From NCBI GenBank assembly GCA_964384095.1, contig CAYLKC010000001.1:1-64000 (forward strand): a DNA stretch of 64,000 nucleotides, in the 5' to 3' direction. Position numbers and translations under genes: made by a program. The DNA comes from JAITWN01 sp964384095. GTDB lineage: Bacteria; Pseudomonadota; Gammaproteobacteria; SZUA-140. Positions 51,839 through 60,829 of the stretch are shown piece after piece; the first letter of the stretch is position 1; each line of letters opens with the position of its first letter. The notes beneath the pieces are model-generated. The model worked only from the letters and a program-made list of their open reading frames with translations, had not been told where the DNA came from and did not search any database.

Positions 51839-52575
51839 TGAGGTTTGCAATCACCTGCGCGCTGCTGATCCTGCCGTCGGCGGCGCTGGCGGCGGATAAC
51901 GGCATCACCGCGCTGTCGGTGACGACGAATCCGGACGGCGGCCAGACCTGGTCGCTGAGCCTGCAGATCCTCGCGCTGATGACGGTGATGTCGCTGCTGC
52001 CGGCGGCGATGATGATGATGACCTCGTTCACGCGCATCATCATCGTACTCGCGATCCTGCGCCAGGCACTGGGCACGGTGCAAACGCCGACCACGCAGAC
52101 GTTGATCGGCCTCGCGCTGTTCCTGACCGTGTTTATCATGATGCCGGTGTTCACCGACGTCTACAACAACGCGGTCAAGCCCTATATGGCCCAGGAAGTC
52201 GGCATGGAGGAGGCGCTTTCCCGCGGCAGCAACCCGTTCAGGACCTTCATGCTGCACCAGACCCGTGACAGCGATATCAACCTGTTCGCCGAGATCTCCG
52301 GTCACGGCGAGATCGAGAGCCGGGAGGAGGTGCCGTTTTCGCTGCTGATGCCGGCCTTCGTCACCAGCGAGCTGAAGACCGCGTTCCAGATCGGATTTCT
52401 GATCTTCATTCCGTTTCTGATCATCGACCTGGTTGTCGCCAGCGTACTGATGTCGATGGGCATGATGATGCTGTCGCCGCTGATCATCTCTCTGCCGTTC
52501 AAGATCATGCTGTTCGTGCTCGTCGATGGCTGGTCGCTGATCCTCGGCACGCTGGCATCGAGTTTCGCGGTCTGA
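51835..52575 (+). CDS. fliP: Flagellar export gate protein FliP
   Basis: A 246-residue protein with a cleaved signal peptide (FAITCALLILPSAALAA, about 1-20) and four membrane helices. Signature segments include MMTSFTRIIIVLAILRQALG, PFSLLMPAFVTSELKTAFQI and the methionine-rich MSMGMMMLSPLIISLPFK. It forms the export pore with FliQ and FliR. Confidence 0.96.
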   Translation: MMRFAITCALLILPSAALAADNGITALSVTTNPDGGQTWSLSLQILALMTVMSLLPAAMMMMTSFTRIIIVLAILRQALGTVQTPTTQTLIGLALFLTVFIMMPVFTDVYNNAVKPYMAQEVGMEEALSRGSNPFRTFMLHQTRDSDINLFAEISGHGEIESREEVPFSLLMPAFVTSELKTAFQIGFLIFIPFLIIDLVVASVLMSMGMMMLSPLIISLPFKIMLFVLVDGWSLILGTLASSFAV

Positions 52576-52611
52576 GACCGCGGGAAAACCACGCCGCAGG
52601 AGGCCGCAGAC

Positions 52612-52881
52612 ATGACACCCGAAACCGCCATCACGATCGGTCAGAGCGCGCTGACCCTGACCTCGATCATCGTCGCACTGCTGCTGCTCCCGGCGCTCGC
52701 CGTCGGCCTGCTGATCAGCATGTTCCAGGCCGCGACCCAGATCAACGAGCAGACGCTGAGCTTCATTCCCAAGCTGTTCGTCGTGCTCGGTGTCCTGTTC
52801 GTCGCCGGGCACTGGATACTCCAGAGCCTGATTCACTACACCATCCGCCTGTTCAATGACATCCCCGTCCTGATCGGCTGA
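52612..52881 (+). CDS. fliQ: Flagellar export gate protein FliQ
   Basis: An 89-residue two-helix protein: LTSIIVALLLLPALAVGLLI, SMFQAATQINEQTLSFIPKL (the FliQ signature) and VVLGVLFVAGHWILQSLI. It wraps the FliP-FliR core of the gate. Confidence 0.96.
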   Translation: MTPETAITIGQSALTLTSIIVALLLLPALAVGLLISMFQAATQINEQTLSFIPKLFVVLGVLFVAGHWILQSLIHYTIRLFNDIPVLIG

Positions 52882-52904
52882 CGGGCGCGAGCGGACGGCA
52901 AGGC

Positions 52905-53678
52905 GTGAGCATAGCCCTCGAACAACTGACGGCATGGATGACCGGCTTTCTGTGGCCGTTCTTCCGCGTAGCCGCTCTGATCACGATGGTGCCGCTGCTC
53001 GGCATGCGTACGATCCCGATCACCTTCCGCGTCGGCATGGCGGTCGCGCTGACGCTGGTGATCATGCCGTTGCTGCCGCCGACGCCCGCAATCGACCCGG
53101 TCAGCGCCGAGGGCCTGCTGATCACCGTCTGCCAGGTCCTGATCGGGCTGGCGATGGGTTTTTTCATTCGCCTGGTATTCAGCGCGATCGAGACCGCCGG
53201 CGGGGTCATCGGCATGACCATGGGACTCGGCTACGCGCAGATGATGGACCCGGTCAACGGCATCGCCGTGCCGGTCGTCAGCCAGCTCTATACGATCATG
53301 GCGACGCTGATCTTCCTGGCGTTGAACGGCCATCTGATCCTGATCGAAATCCTAGCCGACAGCTTCCATGTCATACCGGTTGCGCCGGAGTCGATCAGCG
53401 AGGGTGGTCTGTGGATGTTGCTGGGCTGGGCAGGCTGGATCTTCAAGGGCGCGGTAATCATCTCGCTGCCGGCGGTCGCTGCGCTGCTGCTGGTCAACAT
53501 CTCCTTTGGTGTCATGATGCGTGCCGCGCCCCAGCTCAATATCTTCGCGATCGGCTTTCCGGTCACGCTGATGCTCGGCTTCGTCTTCATGCTGGTATCG
53601 CTGCCGATGTTCCTGCCGCAGTTCTCCGGCCTGCTGGATAACGCCTATTTTTCAATACGCGGCATGCTGGTCGAGTAG
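52905..53678 (+). CDS. fliR: Flagellar export gate protein FliR
   Basis: A 257-residue membrane protein starting with GTG, with six hydrophobic helices. It has FFRVAALITMVPLLGMRTIP, GFFIRLVFSAIETAGGVIGM and RAAPQLNIFAIGFPVTLMLG. It closes the export gate with FliP and FliQ. Four bases separate it from flhB. Confidence 0.95.
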   Translation: MSIALEQLTAWMTGFLWPFFRVAALITMVPLLGMRTIPITFRVGMAVALTLVIMPLLPPTPAIDPVSAEGLLITVCQVLIGLAMGFFIRLVFSAIETAGGVIGMTMGLGYAQMMDPVNGIAVPVVSQLYTIMATLIFLALNGHLILIEILADSFHVIPVAPESISEGGLWMLLGWAGWIFKGAVIISLPAVAALLLVNISFGVMMRAAPQLNIFAIGFPVTLMLGFVFMLVSLPMFLPQFSGLLDNAYFSIRGMLVE

Positions 53679-53681
53679 ACA

Positions 53682-54821
53682 ATGGCAGAGAAACCGGCAC
53701 AGGAGCGGACCGAACAACCTACACCCAAACGCCTGCAACAGGCGAAGGAGAAGGGTCAGGTCGCACGCTCGCGCGAGCTGACCACGATGTTCGTGCTGCT
53801 GGTTTCCGCCGCCTGCCTGATCATGATCGGTGACGGGATCATCGCCGGCATCATCGGTGTCATGCACGACACCCTGGAGATCTCCCGCCGCGACCTGATG
53901 GACCCGAACATGGCGCCGGTCATGCTCGAACAGGCCCTGGCCGGGGCGATGTTTGCCCTGCTGCCGTTCCTCACGATCGTGCTTGCAGTCGCGATCATCG
54001 CGCCGATGGCGCTGAGCGGCTGGTCCTTCAGCAGTCAGGCGATGGCCTTCAAGTGGGAGAAGATGGACCCGGTCAAGGGCCTCGGCCGCATCTTCTCTGC
54101 CCGCGCACTGGTCGAACTGCTGAAGGCGCTGGCCAAGTTCTCGGTCGTGCTGGCGATTGCGCTGATCTTTCTCTGGTTCAACGTCGACACCATGCTCGGT
54201 CTCGGCGCCCAGTCGGCGGAGGCAGCGCTCGGCAGTGCCGGCGACATCCTGGTGTGGGCCTTTCTGATCCTGAGCTCGGCGATGATCCTGATCGCCGCCG
54301 TCGACGTCCCGTTCCAGCTCTGGGACCACCAGCGCCAGCTGCGCATGACCCGCCAGGAGATCAAGGACGAGATGAAGGAGACCGACGGCAGCCCCGAGGT
54401 CAAGCGCCGCGTTCGCGAGGTCCGCAACGAGATCATGCGCCGCCGCATGATGGACGCGGTCCCGACCGCCGATGTCGTCATCACCAACCCGACCCACTTT
54501 GCCGTTGCCCTCAAGTACGACCAGGCGAAGATGTCGGCGCCGATCGTCGTCGCCAAGGGCAAGGACCTGGTCGCGATGCAGATCCGCAACCTCGCGGTCC
54601 GCCACAAGGTCCCGATCGTCTCGGCCCCGCCGCTCGCGCGCGCGCTGTTCCACAGCACCGAACTCCAGCAGCGCATCCCGACCGGCCTGTTCCTCGCGGT
54701 CGCCCAGGTCCTCGCCTACGCCTACCAGCTGCGCCGCCACCCGCACAAGCGCCGCCGCGAGGCCTTCGATGACCTCCCGATCCCCGAAGACCTCCGCGTC
54801 GACGATGCGCCGGGAAACTGA
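53682..54821 (+). CDS. flhB: Flagellar export switch protein FlhB
   Basis: A 379-residue protein with four N-terminal membrane helices (about 30-215) and a cytosolic domain with the autocleavage site NPTH, Asn269-Pro270. N-terminal ERTEQPTPKRLQQAKEKGQV and VKRRVREVRNEIMRRRMMDA are typical. It switches export from rod/hook to filament substrates after contact with FliK. It ends the fliL unit; the flhA promoter candidate follows directly. Confidence 0.96.
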   Translation: MAEKPAQERTEQPTPKRLQQAKEKGQVARSRELTTMFVLLVSAACLIMIGDGIIAGIIGVMHDTLEISRRDLMDPNMAPVMLEQALAGAMFALLPFLTIVLAVAIIAPMALSGWSFSSQAMAFKWEKMDPVKGLGRIFSARALVELLKALAKFSVVLAIALIFLWFNVDTMLGLGAQSAEAALGSAGDILVWAFLILSSAMILIAAVDVPFQLWDHQRQLRMTRQEIKDEMKETDGSPEVKRRVREVRNEIMRRRMMDAVPTADVVITNPTHFAVALKYDQAKMSAPIVVAKGKDLVAMQIRNLAVRHKVPIVSAPPLARALFHSTELQQRIPTGLFLAVAQVLAYAYQLRRHPHKRRREAFDDLPIPEDLRVDDAPGN

Positions 54822-54823
54822 CA

Positions 54824-54839
54824 TGGAACGATTCTTGAA
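54824..54839 (+). promoter_or_regulatory. Sigma-54-like promoter upstream of flhA (near-consensus)
   Basis: TGGAACGATTCTTGAA has GG (54825-54826) and GA (54837-54838) ten bases apart; the -12 is TTGA instead of TTGC. It starts 3 bp after the flhB stop. The same -12 variant occurs in the flgA candidate. Confidence 0.4.
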
Positions 54840-54897
54840 AGAAATGCTGTGCACAGGCACGACGTGGATCAATGAAGGATGTGGCAGAAGATTCCCG

Positions 54898-55006
54898 GAG
54901 CCTGCCGGGTGTCGCCCGACGGGACCGTACGGCCGCATGGATGCGGCCGTAGAGCGTACAGGGACGTATTCAAAGCGTGTCCCGTCGGGCGACACCCGGC
55001 AGGCTC
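54898..55006. repeat. 109-nt palindromic element with 28-bp perfect inverted repeats between flhB and flhA
   Basis: The arm at 54898-54925 (begins GAGCCTGCCGGGTGTCGCCC) is exactly complementary to 54979-55006 (ends CACCCGGCAGGCTC): 28 of 28 bases. Inside, TACGGCCGCAT (54928-54938) and ATGCGGCCGTA (54941-54951) form a second perfect stem. The remaining inner part reads GCGTACAGGGACGTATTC. The RNA would fold into a long stalk with an inner hairpin, 28 nt before the flhA ATG. It resembles REP/MITE-like intergenic palindromes; there is no transposase and no clear target-site duplication. Confidence 0.8.
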
Positions 55007-55034
55007 AACCACTGATTGAAAGATCTATCGAGGC

Positions 55035-57140
55035 ATGGCGATGAACAACGCAACGGTAATGAACGGCATCCAGTTCCTCGGCCGCAACGCCATGCTCGGC
55101 GCGCCGATCCTGATGATGGTGCTGCTGATGTTGCTGGTCGTGCCGATGCCGCCGTTGATGCTCGACATCTTCTTCACCTTCAACATCGCGCTGTCACTCG
55201 TCGTCATCATGGCCTGCGTCTACAGCGGCAGGCCGCTGGCCTTCGCCGCCTTTCCGACCGTGCTGCTGCTCGCGCCCCTGCTGCGGCTCGCGCTCAACAT
55301 CGCCTCGACCCGCGTCGTGTTGCTCGAGGGACACACCGGCACCGACGCCGCCGGCAAGGTCATCGAGTCGTTCGGCGCCTTCGTGATTGGCGGAAATTAC
55401 GCCGTCGGTCTGGTCGTCTTTGCGATCCTCGTCATCATCAACTTCGTCGTCGTCACCAAGGGTGCAGGGCGCATCTCGGAAGTCAGCGCCCGATTCACTC
55501 TCGATGCGATGCCGGGCAAGCAGATGGCCATCGATGCTGATCTGAACGCCGGCATCATCGACCAGAAGGAGGCGCGCCGCCGCCGCGAGGACGTCGTCGC
55601 CGAGGCCGATTTCTACGGTTCGATGGACGGTGCCAGCAAGTTCGTCCGCGGCGACGCGATCGCCGGCATCCTGATTCTGCTGATCACCATCATTGGCGGC
55701 CTGTCGATCGGCATGCTGCAGCATGGCATGGCCTTCAGCGACGCCGTCCACAACTACACCCTGCTGACGATCGGCGATGGTCTCGTCGCCCAGATCCCGT
55801 CGCTGGTGCTGTCGACCGCCGCCGCGATCATGGTTACCCGCGTGTCCCAGGAACAGGACATGGGCGGGCAGATGATCAGCCAGTTGTTCGAGAACCCGCG
55901 CACGCTCGCCGTCACCGGTGGCGTGCTCGGCACGCTCGGCCTGATCCCGGGCATGCCGAACATGGTCTTCCTGTCGCTCGGCGCCGCTGCCGGGGCCGGC
56001 AGCTGGCTGATCTGGCGACGGCGAACGCAGGCGGCCGGCGCCGGCAAGACGCAGGCAGGCGCGCCGGCGCCCGCCGAAGCGGTGGCGCCGGAAAACCGTG
56101 ATCTCAGCTGGGACGACGTCGTCCCCGTCGATGCCATCGGGCTCGAGGTCGGATACCGCCTGATCCCGCTGGTCGACAAGAACCAGGGCGGGCAACTTAT
56201 GCCGCGCATCAAGGGTGTGCGCCGCAAGCTGACCCAGGAAGTCGGCTTCCTGATCCCGCCGGTGCATATCCGCGACAACCTCGAACTGTCGCCGAACGCC
56301 TATCGCATCACGCTGTTCGGTGTCACCGTCGGCGAGGCCGAGGTGTGGCCCGATCGCGAACTCGCGATCAATCCCGGCCAGGTCTTCGGCAAGCTGTCGG
56401 GCGTCGCGACGCGCGATCCGGCCTTCGGCATGGATGCGATCTGGATCGAGCCGAACCAGCGCGATCAGGCGCAGAGCCTCGGCTATACCGTCGTCGACAC
56501 CAGCACGGTGATCGCCACGCATCTGAACCATATCCTGCAGACCCATGCCCACGAACTGCTCGGCCGCGAAGAGGTCCAGCAGCTGCTCGACACGCTCGGC
56601 CGCAACTCGCCGAAGCTGGTCGAGGGCCTGGTGCCGGAGACGCTGCCGCTCGGGACCCTGCAGAAGGTCCTGCGCAACCTGCTCGAGGAGCGTATCCCGC
56701 TGCGCGACATGCGCAGTATCGCCGAGTGTCTGGCCGCGAACGCGCCGAACAGTCAAAACCCCGGCGAACTGACGGCGCTGACGCGCGTCGCATTGGGCAG
56801 GATGATTGTCCAGAATATCAATGGCTTGGAGCCTCAGCTCCCGGTCATCACGCTGGATCCGAGTCTGGAACAGTTATTGCTAGATAGCCTCAAGACGCAG
56901 AGCGCGGGCGGCATGGCCCTCGAACCGGGACTCGCGGAGAAACTGCACCAGTCCCTGATCGACGCGGCGCAGCGCCAGGAGCTGGCAGGACAAGCGGTGG
57001 TGTTGCTGGTGTCCGCGGCCCTGAGACCGATGCTGGCGCGCTTCATCCGGCACTCGATCGCGACGATGCATGTGCTCTCGTACGACGAGATACCGGACAA
57101 CAGGCAGATCAGGATCGTCGCCAGCATCGGGCGGCCCTGA
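55035..57140 (+). CDS. flhA: Flagellar export gate protein FlhA
   Basis: A 701-residue protein with eight N-terminal membrane helices (about 20-330), including TVLLLAPLLRLALNIASTRV and the FHIPEP signature region (GRISEVSARFTLDAMPGKQM, ADLNAGIIDQKEARRRRE). The large cytosolic domain (about 365-700) has LGRNSPKLVEGLVPETLPLG and LSYDEIPDNRQIRIVASIG. It forms the nonameric ring that receives export cargo. GAGG precedes the ATG; a second in-frame ATG lies 6 bases on. Confidence 0.96.
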   Translation: MAMNNATVMNGIQFLGRNAMLGAPILMMVLLMLLVVPMPPLMLDIFFTFNIALSLVVIMACVYSGRPLAFAAFPTVLLLAPLLRLALNIASTRVVLLEGHTGTDAAGKVIESFGAFVIGGNYAVGLVVFAILVIINFVVVTKGAGRISEVSARFTLDAMPGKQMAIDADLNAGIIDQKEARRRREDVVAEADFYGSMDGASKFVRGDAIAGILILLITIIGGLSIGMLQHGMAFSDAVHNYTLLTIGDGLVAQIPSLVLSTAAAIMVTRVSQEQDMGGQMISQLFENPRTLAVTGGVLGTLGLIPGMPNMVFLSLGAAAGAGSWLIWRRRTQAAGAGKTQAGAPAPAEAVAPENRDLSWDDVVPVDAIGLEVGYRLIPLVDKNQGGQLMPRIKGVRRKLTQEVGFLIPPVHIRDNLELSPNAYRITLFGVTVGEAEVWPDRELAINPGQVFGKLSGVATRDPAFGMDAIWIEPNQRDQAQSLGYTVVDTSTVIATHLNHILQTHAHELLGREEVQQLLDTLGRNSPKLVEGLVPETLPLGTLQKVLRNLLEERIPLRDMRSIAECLAANAPNSQNPGELTALTRVALGRMIVQNINGLEPQLPVITLDPSLEQLLLDSLKTQSAGGMALEPGLAEKLHQSLIDAAQRQELAGQAVVLLVSAALRPMLARFIRHSIATMHVLSYDEIPDNRQIRIVASIGRP

Positions 57141-57198
57141 ACAGGACATGGCGGCGACCGGCACCACCGACAGCCACTGAGCAGACGAGAGACGGGAA

Positions 57199-58401
57199 AT
57201 GAAGATCAAGCGATTCTTTGCCCCCGATATCCGCCAGGCGATGCGCCTGGTGCGGGAGGAACAGGGCCCTGACGCAGTGATCCTGTCCAACAACCGGGTC
57301 AATGGCGGTGTCGAGATCGTTGCCGCGATCGACTTCGACGCCGCGCTGTTCCCGGCGGCCGGATCATCGCCGGCGGCGCCGGTCGAATCGCCTGCGCCGG
57401 CCGCTGCGGAACCGCGCCCCGCGCAGGCGCCGGTGGCGGACGCCAGCGTCTGGAGTCAGGAACCGACCCTGGTCGAGATGCGCGCGGAGCTGAATGCCTT
57501 GCGGCGCATGCTCGAGGGGCAGTTGTCGAGCCTCGCCTGGGGACAGCTCGAGCGCAGCGAACCCGGGCGGGTCGCGCTGATTCGCGGGCTGATGGAATTC
57601 GGCATGAGCGCGGCGCAGTCGCGCGCGATCGCCGACCGTGCATGGCGGCCCGGCATCGACGACGAGTCCGCCTGGAAGGACGCGCTGGCGATCATCGCTC
57701 GTGGCCTGCCGGTATGGGGCGGCGACCTGCTGCGCGATGGCGGCGTCATCGCGCTGGTCGGTCCGACCGGCGTCGGCAAGACCACGACGGTTGCCAAGCT
57801 GGCCGCGCGCCAGGCCCTGCTGCATGGCAAGCGCAGCGTCGCGCTGGTCACCACCGACAACTATCGCGTCGGCGCCCATGAACAGCTCCGCACCTATGGC
57901 CGCATCCTCGATATCCCGGTGCGCGTCGCCGCCAGCCGCGACGAACTGCATCGCGTGCTCGACGACCTTGCCGACCGCCGCCTGGTGCTGATCGATACGA
58001 TGGGCATGAGCCAGCATGACAGCGGCCTGCCCGGACAGGCAGAACTGCTCGACAAGACGGATTATGCCAAGAAGGTCCTGCTGCTGCTGTCGGCGACGCA
58101 TCGTTATTCCTGTCTCGATGATGTCGTCGACTCGTTTGCGCCCTTCAGCCCCGACGGCTGCATCCTGACCAAGCTCGACGAATCGACCTGTCTCGGCGGC
58201 GCCCTCAGCATTGCCGTCCGGCACCAGTTGCCGATCGCCTGCATCAGCGACGGCCAGCGCGTGCCCGAGGATCTGCATGCCGCGCGTGCCGACGCGCTGG
58301 TCGCGCGCGCGGTCGCGATCATGAAGCGCACCGGACAGCTCATCAATGAAGACCTGATTACCCTCAGTTTCGGAAAGGAAGTGGCCAATGCTGGTTTCTG
58401 A
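57199..58401 (+). CDS. flhF: Flagellar biosynthesis SRP-like GTPase FlhF
   Basis: A 400-residue SRP-family GTPase. The N-terminal B domain (KIKRFFAPDIRQAMRLVREE, AVILSNNRVNGGVEIVAAI) is followed by a Pro/Ala-rich linker, then N and G domains with ALVGPTGVGKTTTVAKLAAR near 188 and LVTTDNYRVGAHEQLRTYG. DTMGMSQHD and LTKLDESTCLGG are further G motifs. It sets the polar site of flagellar assembly. It overlaps flhG by 14 bases. Confidence 0.95.
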   Translation: MKIKRFFAPDIRQAMRLVREEQGPDAVILSNNRVNGGVEIVAAIDFDAALFPAAGSSPAAPVESPAPAAAEPRPAQAPVADASVWSQEPTLVEMRAELNALRRMLEGQLSSLAWGQLERSEPGRVALIRGLMEFGMSAAQSRAIADRAWRPGIDDESAWKDALAIIARGLPVWGGDLLRDGGVIALVGPTGVGKTTTVAKLAARQALLHGKRSVALVTTDNYRVGAHEQLRTYGRILDIPVRVAASRDELHRVLDDLADRRLVLIDTMGMSQHDSGLPGQAELLDKTDYAKKVLLLLSATHRYSCLDDVVDSFAPFSPDGCILTKLDESTCLGGALSIAVRHQLPIACISDGQRVPEDLHAARADALVARAVAIMKRTGQLINEDLITLSFGKEVANAGF

Positions 58402-59287
58402 TGCAGGAATCTCCCAGATCGCGGGACTGACGCGCATGACGCACGCACTGCCGGTCAAGGTCATCGCAGTGACCAGCGGCAAGGGCGGGGTCGGCAAGAC
58501 CAATGTCTCGGCCAACCTCGGCGTCGCGTTGTCCACGGGCGGCAGCCGCGTCATGCTGCTGGACGCCGACCTCGGCCTCGCCAATGTCGATGTATTGCTG
58601 GGTCTGCATGCCTCGAGCAATCTTTCACATGTCATCAGCGGCGAGCGTGAACTCGACGAGATCGTGCTCGACGGTCCGGCCGGCCTGCGCATCGTGCCGG
58701 CCTCGTCCGGCGTGCAGCACATGGCTGAACTCAGCCATGCCGAGCACGCCGGCCTGATTCGCGCCTTCAGCGGCATGAGTTTCAGCCCCGATGTCCTCCT
58801 GATCGACACTGCGGCGGGCATCTCCGACAGCATCGTCACCTTCAGTCGCGCCGCCCACGAGGTGCTGGTCGTGGTCTGTGACGAGCCGGCTTCGATCACC
58901 GACGCCTATGCGCTGGTCAAGCTGCTCAATCGCGATCATGGCATCCACCGTTTCCGTGTGCTCGCCAACATGGCGCGCAGCACCCAGGAGGGGCAGGAGC
59001 TGTTCAGGAAACTGAGCAAGGTCACCGATCGCTTCCTCGATGTGACCCTCGACTATTGTGGCGCGATCCCCCATGACGAGTATCTGCGCAAGGCGGTCCA
59101 GCGACAGCGTGCGGTCGTCGATGCCTATCCGCGCAGCAAGGCGGCGCAGGCCTTCGGCAAGCTCGCCCAGAAGGTCATGCAGTGGCCGGCGCCGGCGGCG
59201 GCGACCGGATCGATCGAATTTTTCGTGGAGAGGCTGTTCAATGGCACTGACATCAGCAAGAAGGCGACAGGCAACGGATATGAATAA
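58388..59287 (+). CDS. flhG: Flagellar number regulator FlhG (FleN, MinD-like ATPase)
   Basis: A 299-residue MinD-family ATPase. N-terminal DAGISQIAGLTRM resembles the DQAxxLR helix that activates FlhF, which supports the upstream start. TSGKGGVGKTNVSANLG is the deviant Walker A near 31-38, followed by VMLLDADLGLANVDVLLGLH, LLIDTAAGISDSIVTF and a C-terminal amphipathic FFVERLFNG membrane helix. In Pseudomonas FleN binds FleQ and restrains its activity to keep one polar flagellum. Confidence 0.95.
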   Translation: MLVSDAGISQIAGLTRMTHALPVKVIAVTSGKGGVGKTNVSANLGVALSTGGSRVMLLDADLGLANVDVLLGLHASSNLSHVISGERELDEIVLDGPAGLRIVPASSGVQHMAELSHAEHAGLIRAFSGMSFSPDVLLIDTAAGISDSIVTFSRAAHEVLVVVCDEPASITDAYALVKLLNRDHGIHRFRVLANMARSTQEGQELFRKLSKVTDRFLDVTLDYCGAIPHDEYLRKAVQRQRAVVDAYPRSKAAQAFGKLAQKVMQWPAPAAATGSIEFFVERLFNGTDISKKATGNGYE

Positions 59288-60020
59288 CACGGCTATGTAC
59301 GCATCTACCGAAAACAATGATTACAAGGGGCGCGAGGATCTGGTAACGCAGTACGCCTCCCTCGTCAAGCGCATCGCCTACCACATCATGAGCCGCCTGC
59401 CGCCCAGCGTGCAGGTCGACGACCTGATCCAGGCAGGGATGATCGGCCTGCTGGAGGCGGCGCGTAACTATGACGCGGACCAGGGCGCGAGCTTCGAGAC
59501 TTACGCCGGCATACGCATTCGCGGCGCGATGCTCGACGAGATCCGCAAGGGCGACTGGGCGCCGCGGTCGGTGCACCGCAAGGCGCGCCAGGTCGCGGAT
59601 GCCGTCAGGGAGATCGAGAACAACACCGGCCGCGACGCCCGTGATCACGAGGTCGCCAAGCTGCTCGGCATGTCGCTCGACGAATATCACAAGACCCTGC
59701 AGGACGCGAGCGGCTGCCGTCTGCTCAGCTTCGAGGAGATGGGCATGAACGAGGATTCGGTCCCGTCGCGCCTCGGCAGATCGGACGGCGGCCCGTTCGA
59801 GGGCGTGCAGCGCGAGGACTTCAAACGCAATCTGGCCGAGGCGATCTCTGGTCTGCCGGACCGTGAACGTCTGGTGCTTACCCTCTATTACGATGAGGAC
59901 CTGAATCTGCGCGAGATCGGCGCCGTGATCGGCGTCAGTGAATCGCGCGTCAGTCAGATTCACAGCCAGGCATTGATCCGCCTGCAGGCCCGGCTCGGCC
60001 ACTGGCGCAGCAACGACTGA
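59280..60020 (+). CDS. fliA: Flagellar sigma factor FliA (sigma-28)
   Basis: A 246-residue group-3 sigma factor. Region 2 has DDLIQAGMIGLLEAARNYD and FETYAGIRIRGAMLDEIRKG; region 3 RSVHRKARQVADAVREIEN; region 4 LPDRERLVLTLYYDEDLNLR and EIGAVIGVSESRVSQIHSQA. It transcribes late flagellar genes (fliC, flgKL and flgM candidates here) and is inhibited by FlgM. Its start lies inside the end of flhG. Confidence 0.96.
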   Translation: MNNTAMYASTENNDYKGREDLVTQYASLVKRIAYHIMSRLPPSVQVDDLIQAGMIGLLEAARNYDADQGASFETYAGIRIRGAMLDEIRKGDWAPRSVHRKARQVADAVREIENNTGRDARDHEVAKLLGMSLDEYHKTLQDASGCRLLSFEEMGMNEDSVPSRLGRSDGGPFEGVQREDFKRNLAEAISGLPDRERLVLTLYYDEDLNLREIGAVIGVSESRVSQIHSQALIRLQARLGHWRSND

Positions 60021-60073
60021 TCTCGATGCAGGTGCACGATCATGCATGACGCCATCGCTATGGAGGCCGGCGC

Positions 60074-60814
60074 TTGGACCTGCTGAGCATCATCGGTATT
60101 GCCCTCGGACTGGTCGCCGTCCTCGGCGGATCGATCGCCAAGGGCAGCGGACTCGGCGCGCTGTGGAATATGGCGGCGCTGGTGATCGTTTTCGTCGGCA
60201 CGCTGGCGGCAGTGCTGGTGCAGACGCCGCTCAAGGTCTTCCTGCACTCACTGAGGATCCTGCCGTGGCTGATGAAGCCGCCGCAGATCGATCCGGGCGG
60301 CGTCATCGAGAAGATCGTCAGCTGGAGCAATATCGCCCGCAAGGAGGGCCTGCTCGGTCTCGAGTCTCTGGTCGAGCAGGAGAGCGATCCGTTCTCGCAG
60401 AAGGGTCTGCAGCTGCTGGTCGATGGCAGCGAGCCGGAAGTCATCCGCGGCATCCTCGAGGTCGAGTTGACCACCCGCGAGGATTTCGACAAGAAGGCGG
60501 CCGGCGTATTTGAGGGCATGGGTATCTACGCGCCGACGCTCGGCATCATCGGTGCGGTTATGGGGCTGATGGCGGTGATGCAGAACCTGTCGGACCCGAG
60601 CAAGCTCGGACCCGGCATCGCCGCGGCCTTCGTCGCGACGGTCTACGGCATCGCCTCCGCAAACCTGCTGTTCCTGCCGATGGCCAGCAAGCTCAAGTCT
60701 CATGTGCAGAGCCAGACCCAGTATCGCGAGATGATCATCGACGGCATCATCTCGATTGCCGAGGGCGAGAATCCGCGCAACATCGAGACCAAGCTCAGAA
60801 GCTATCTGCAATAG
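60074..60814 (+). CDS. motC: Flagellar motor stator protein MotC (MotA family)
   Basis: A 246-residue four-helix stator subunit: LLSIIGIALGLVAVLGGSIA, a cytosolic loop with charged residues (EVIRGILEVELTTREDFDKK) and the C-terminal PTLGIIGAVMGLMAVMQNLS and FVATVYGIASANLLFLPMAS. It starts with TTG, supported by GGAGG seven bases upstream. The short form paired with MotD is as in Pseudomonas. Ion type (H+ or Na+) cannot be decided. Unlike Pseudomonas, no che genes separate it from fliA. Confidence 0.94.
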   Translation: MDLLSIIGIALGLVAVLGGSIAKGSGLGALWNMAALVIVFVGTLAAVLVQTPLKVFLHSLRILPWLMKPPQIDPGGVIEKIVSWSNIARKEGLLGLESLVEQESDPFSQKGLQLLVDGSEPEVIRGILEVELTTREDFDKKAAGVFEGMGIYAPTLGIIGAVMGLMAVMQNLSDPSKLGPGIAAAFVATVYGIASANLLFLPMASKLKSHVQSQTQYREMIIDGIISIAEGENPRNIETKLRSYLQ

Positions 60815-60829
60815 GCGCAGGGGACCGCA

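Noticed and set aside
53652..54995. 447-codon leftward frame opposite flhB
   Set aside because: Antisense of flhB; it also starts in the palindromic element, so it is not a plausible gene.
54898..55006. Palindromic element as an intrinsic terminator after flhB
   Set aside because: No U-tract follows the stem, and the stem is far longer than needed. A mobile or regulatory palindrome fits better, although partial termination cannot be excluded.
54823..55044. ORF starting just after flhB and running through the palindromic element (begins MERFLKEML)
   Set aside because: Most of it translates the inverted repeats; it has no ribosome site and its ATG overlaps the promoter-like motif. Considered non-coding.
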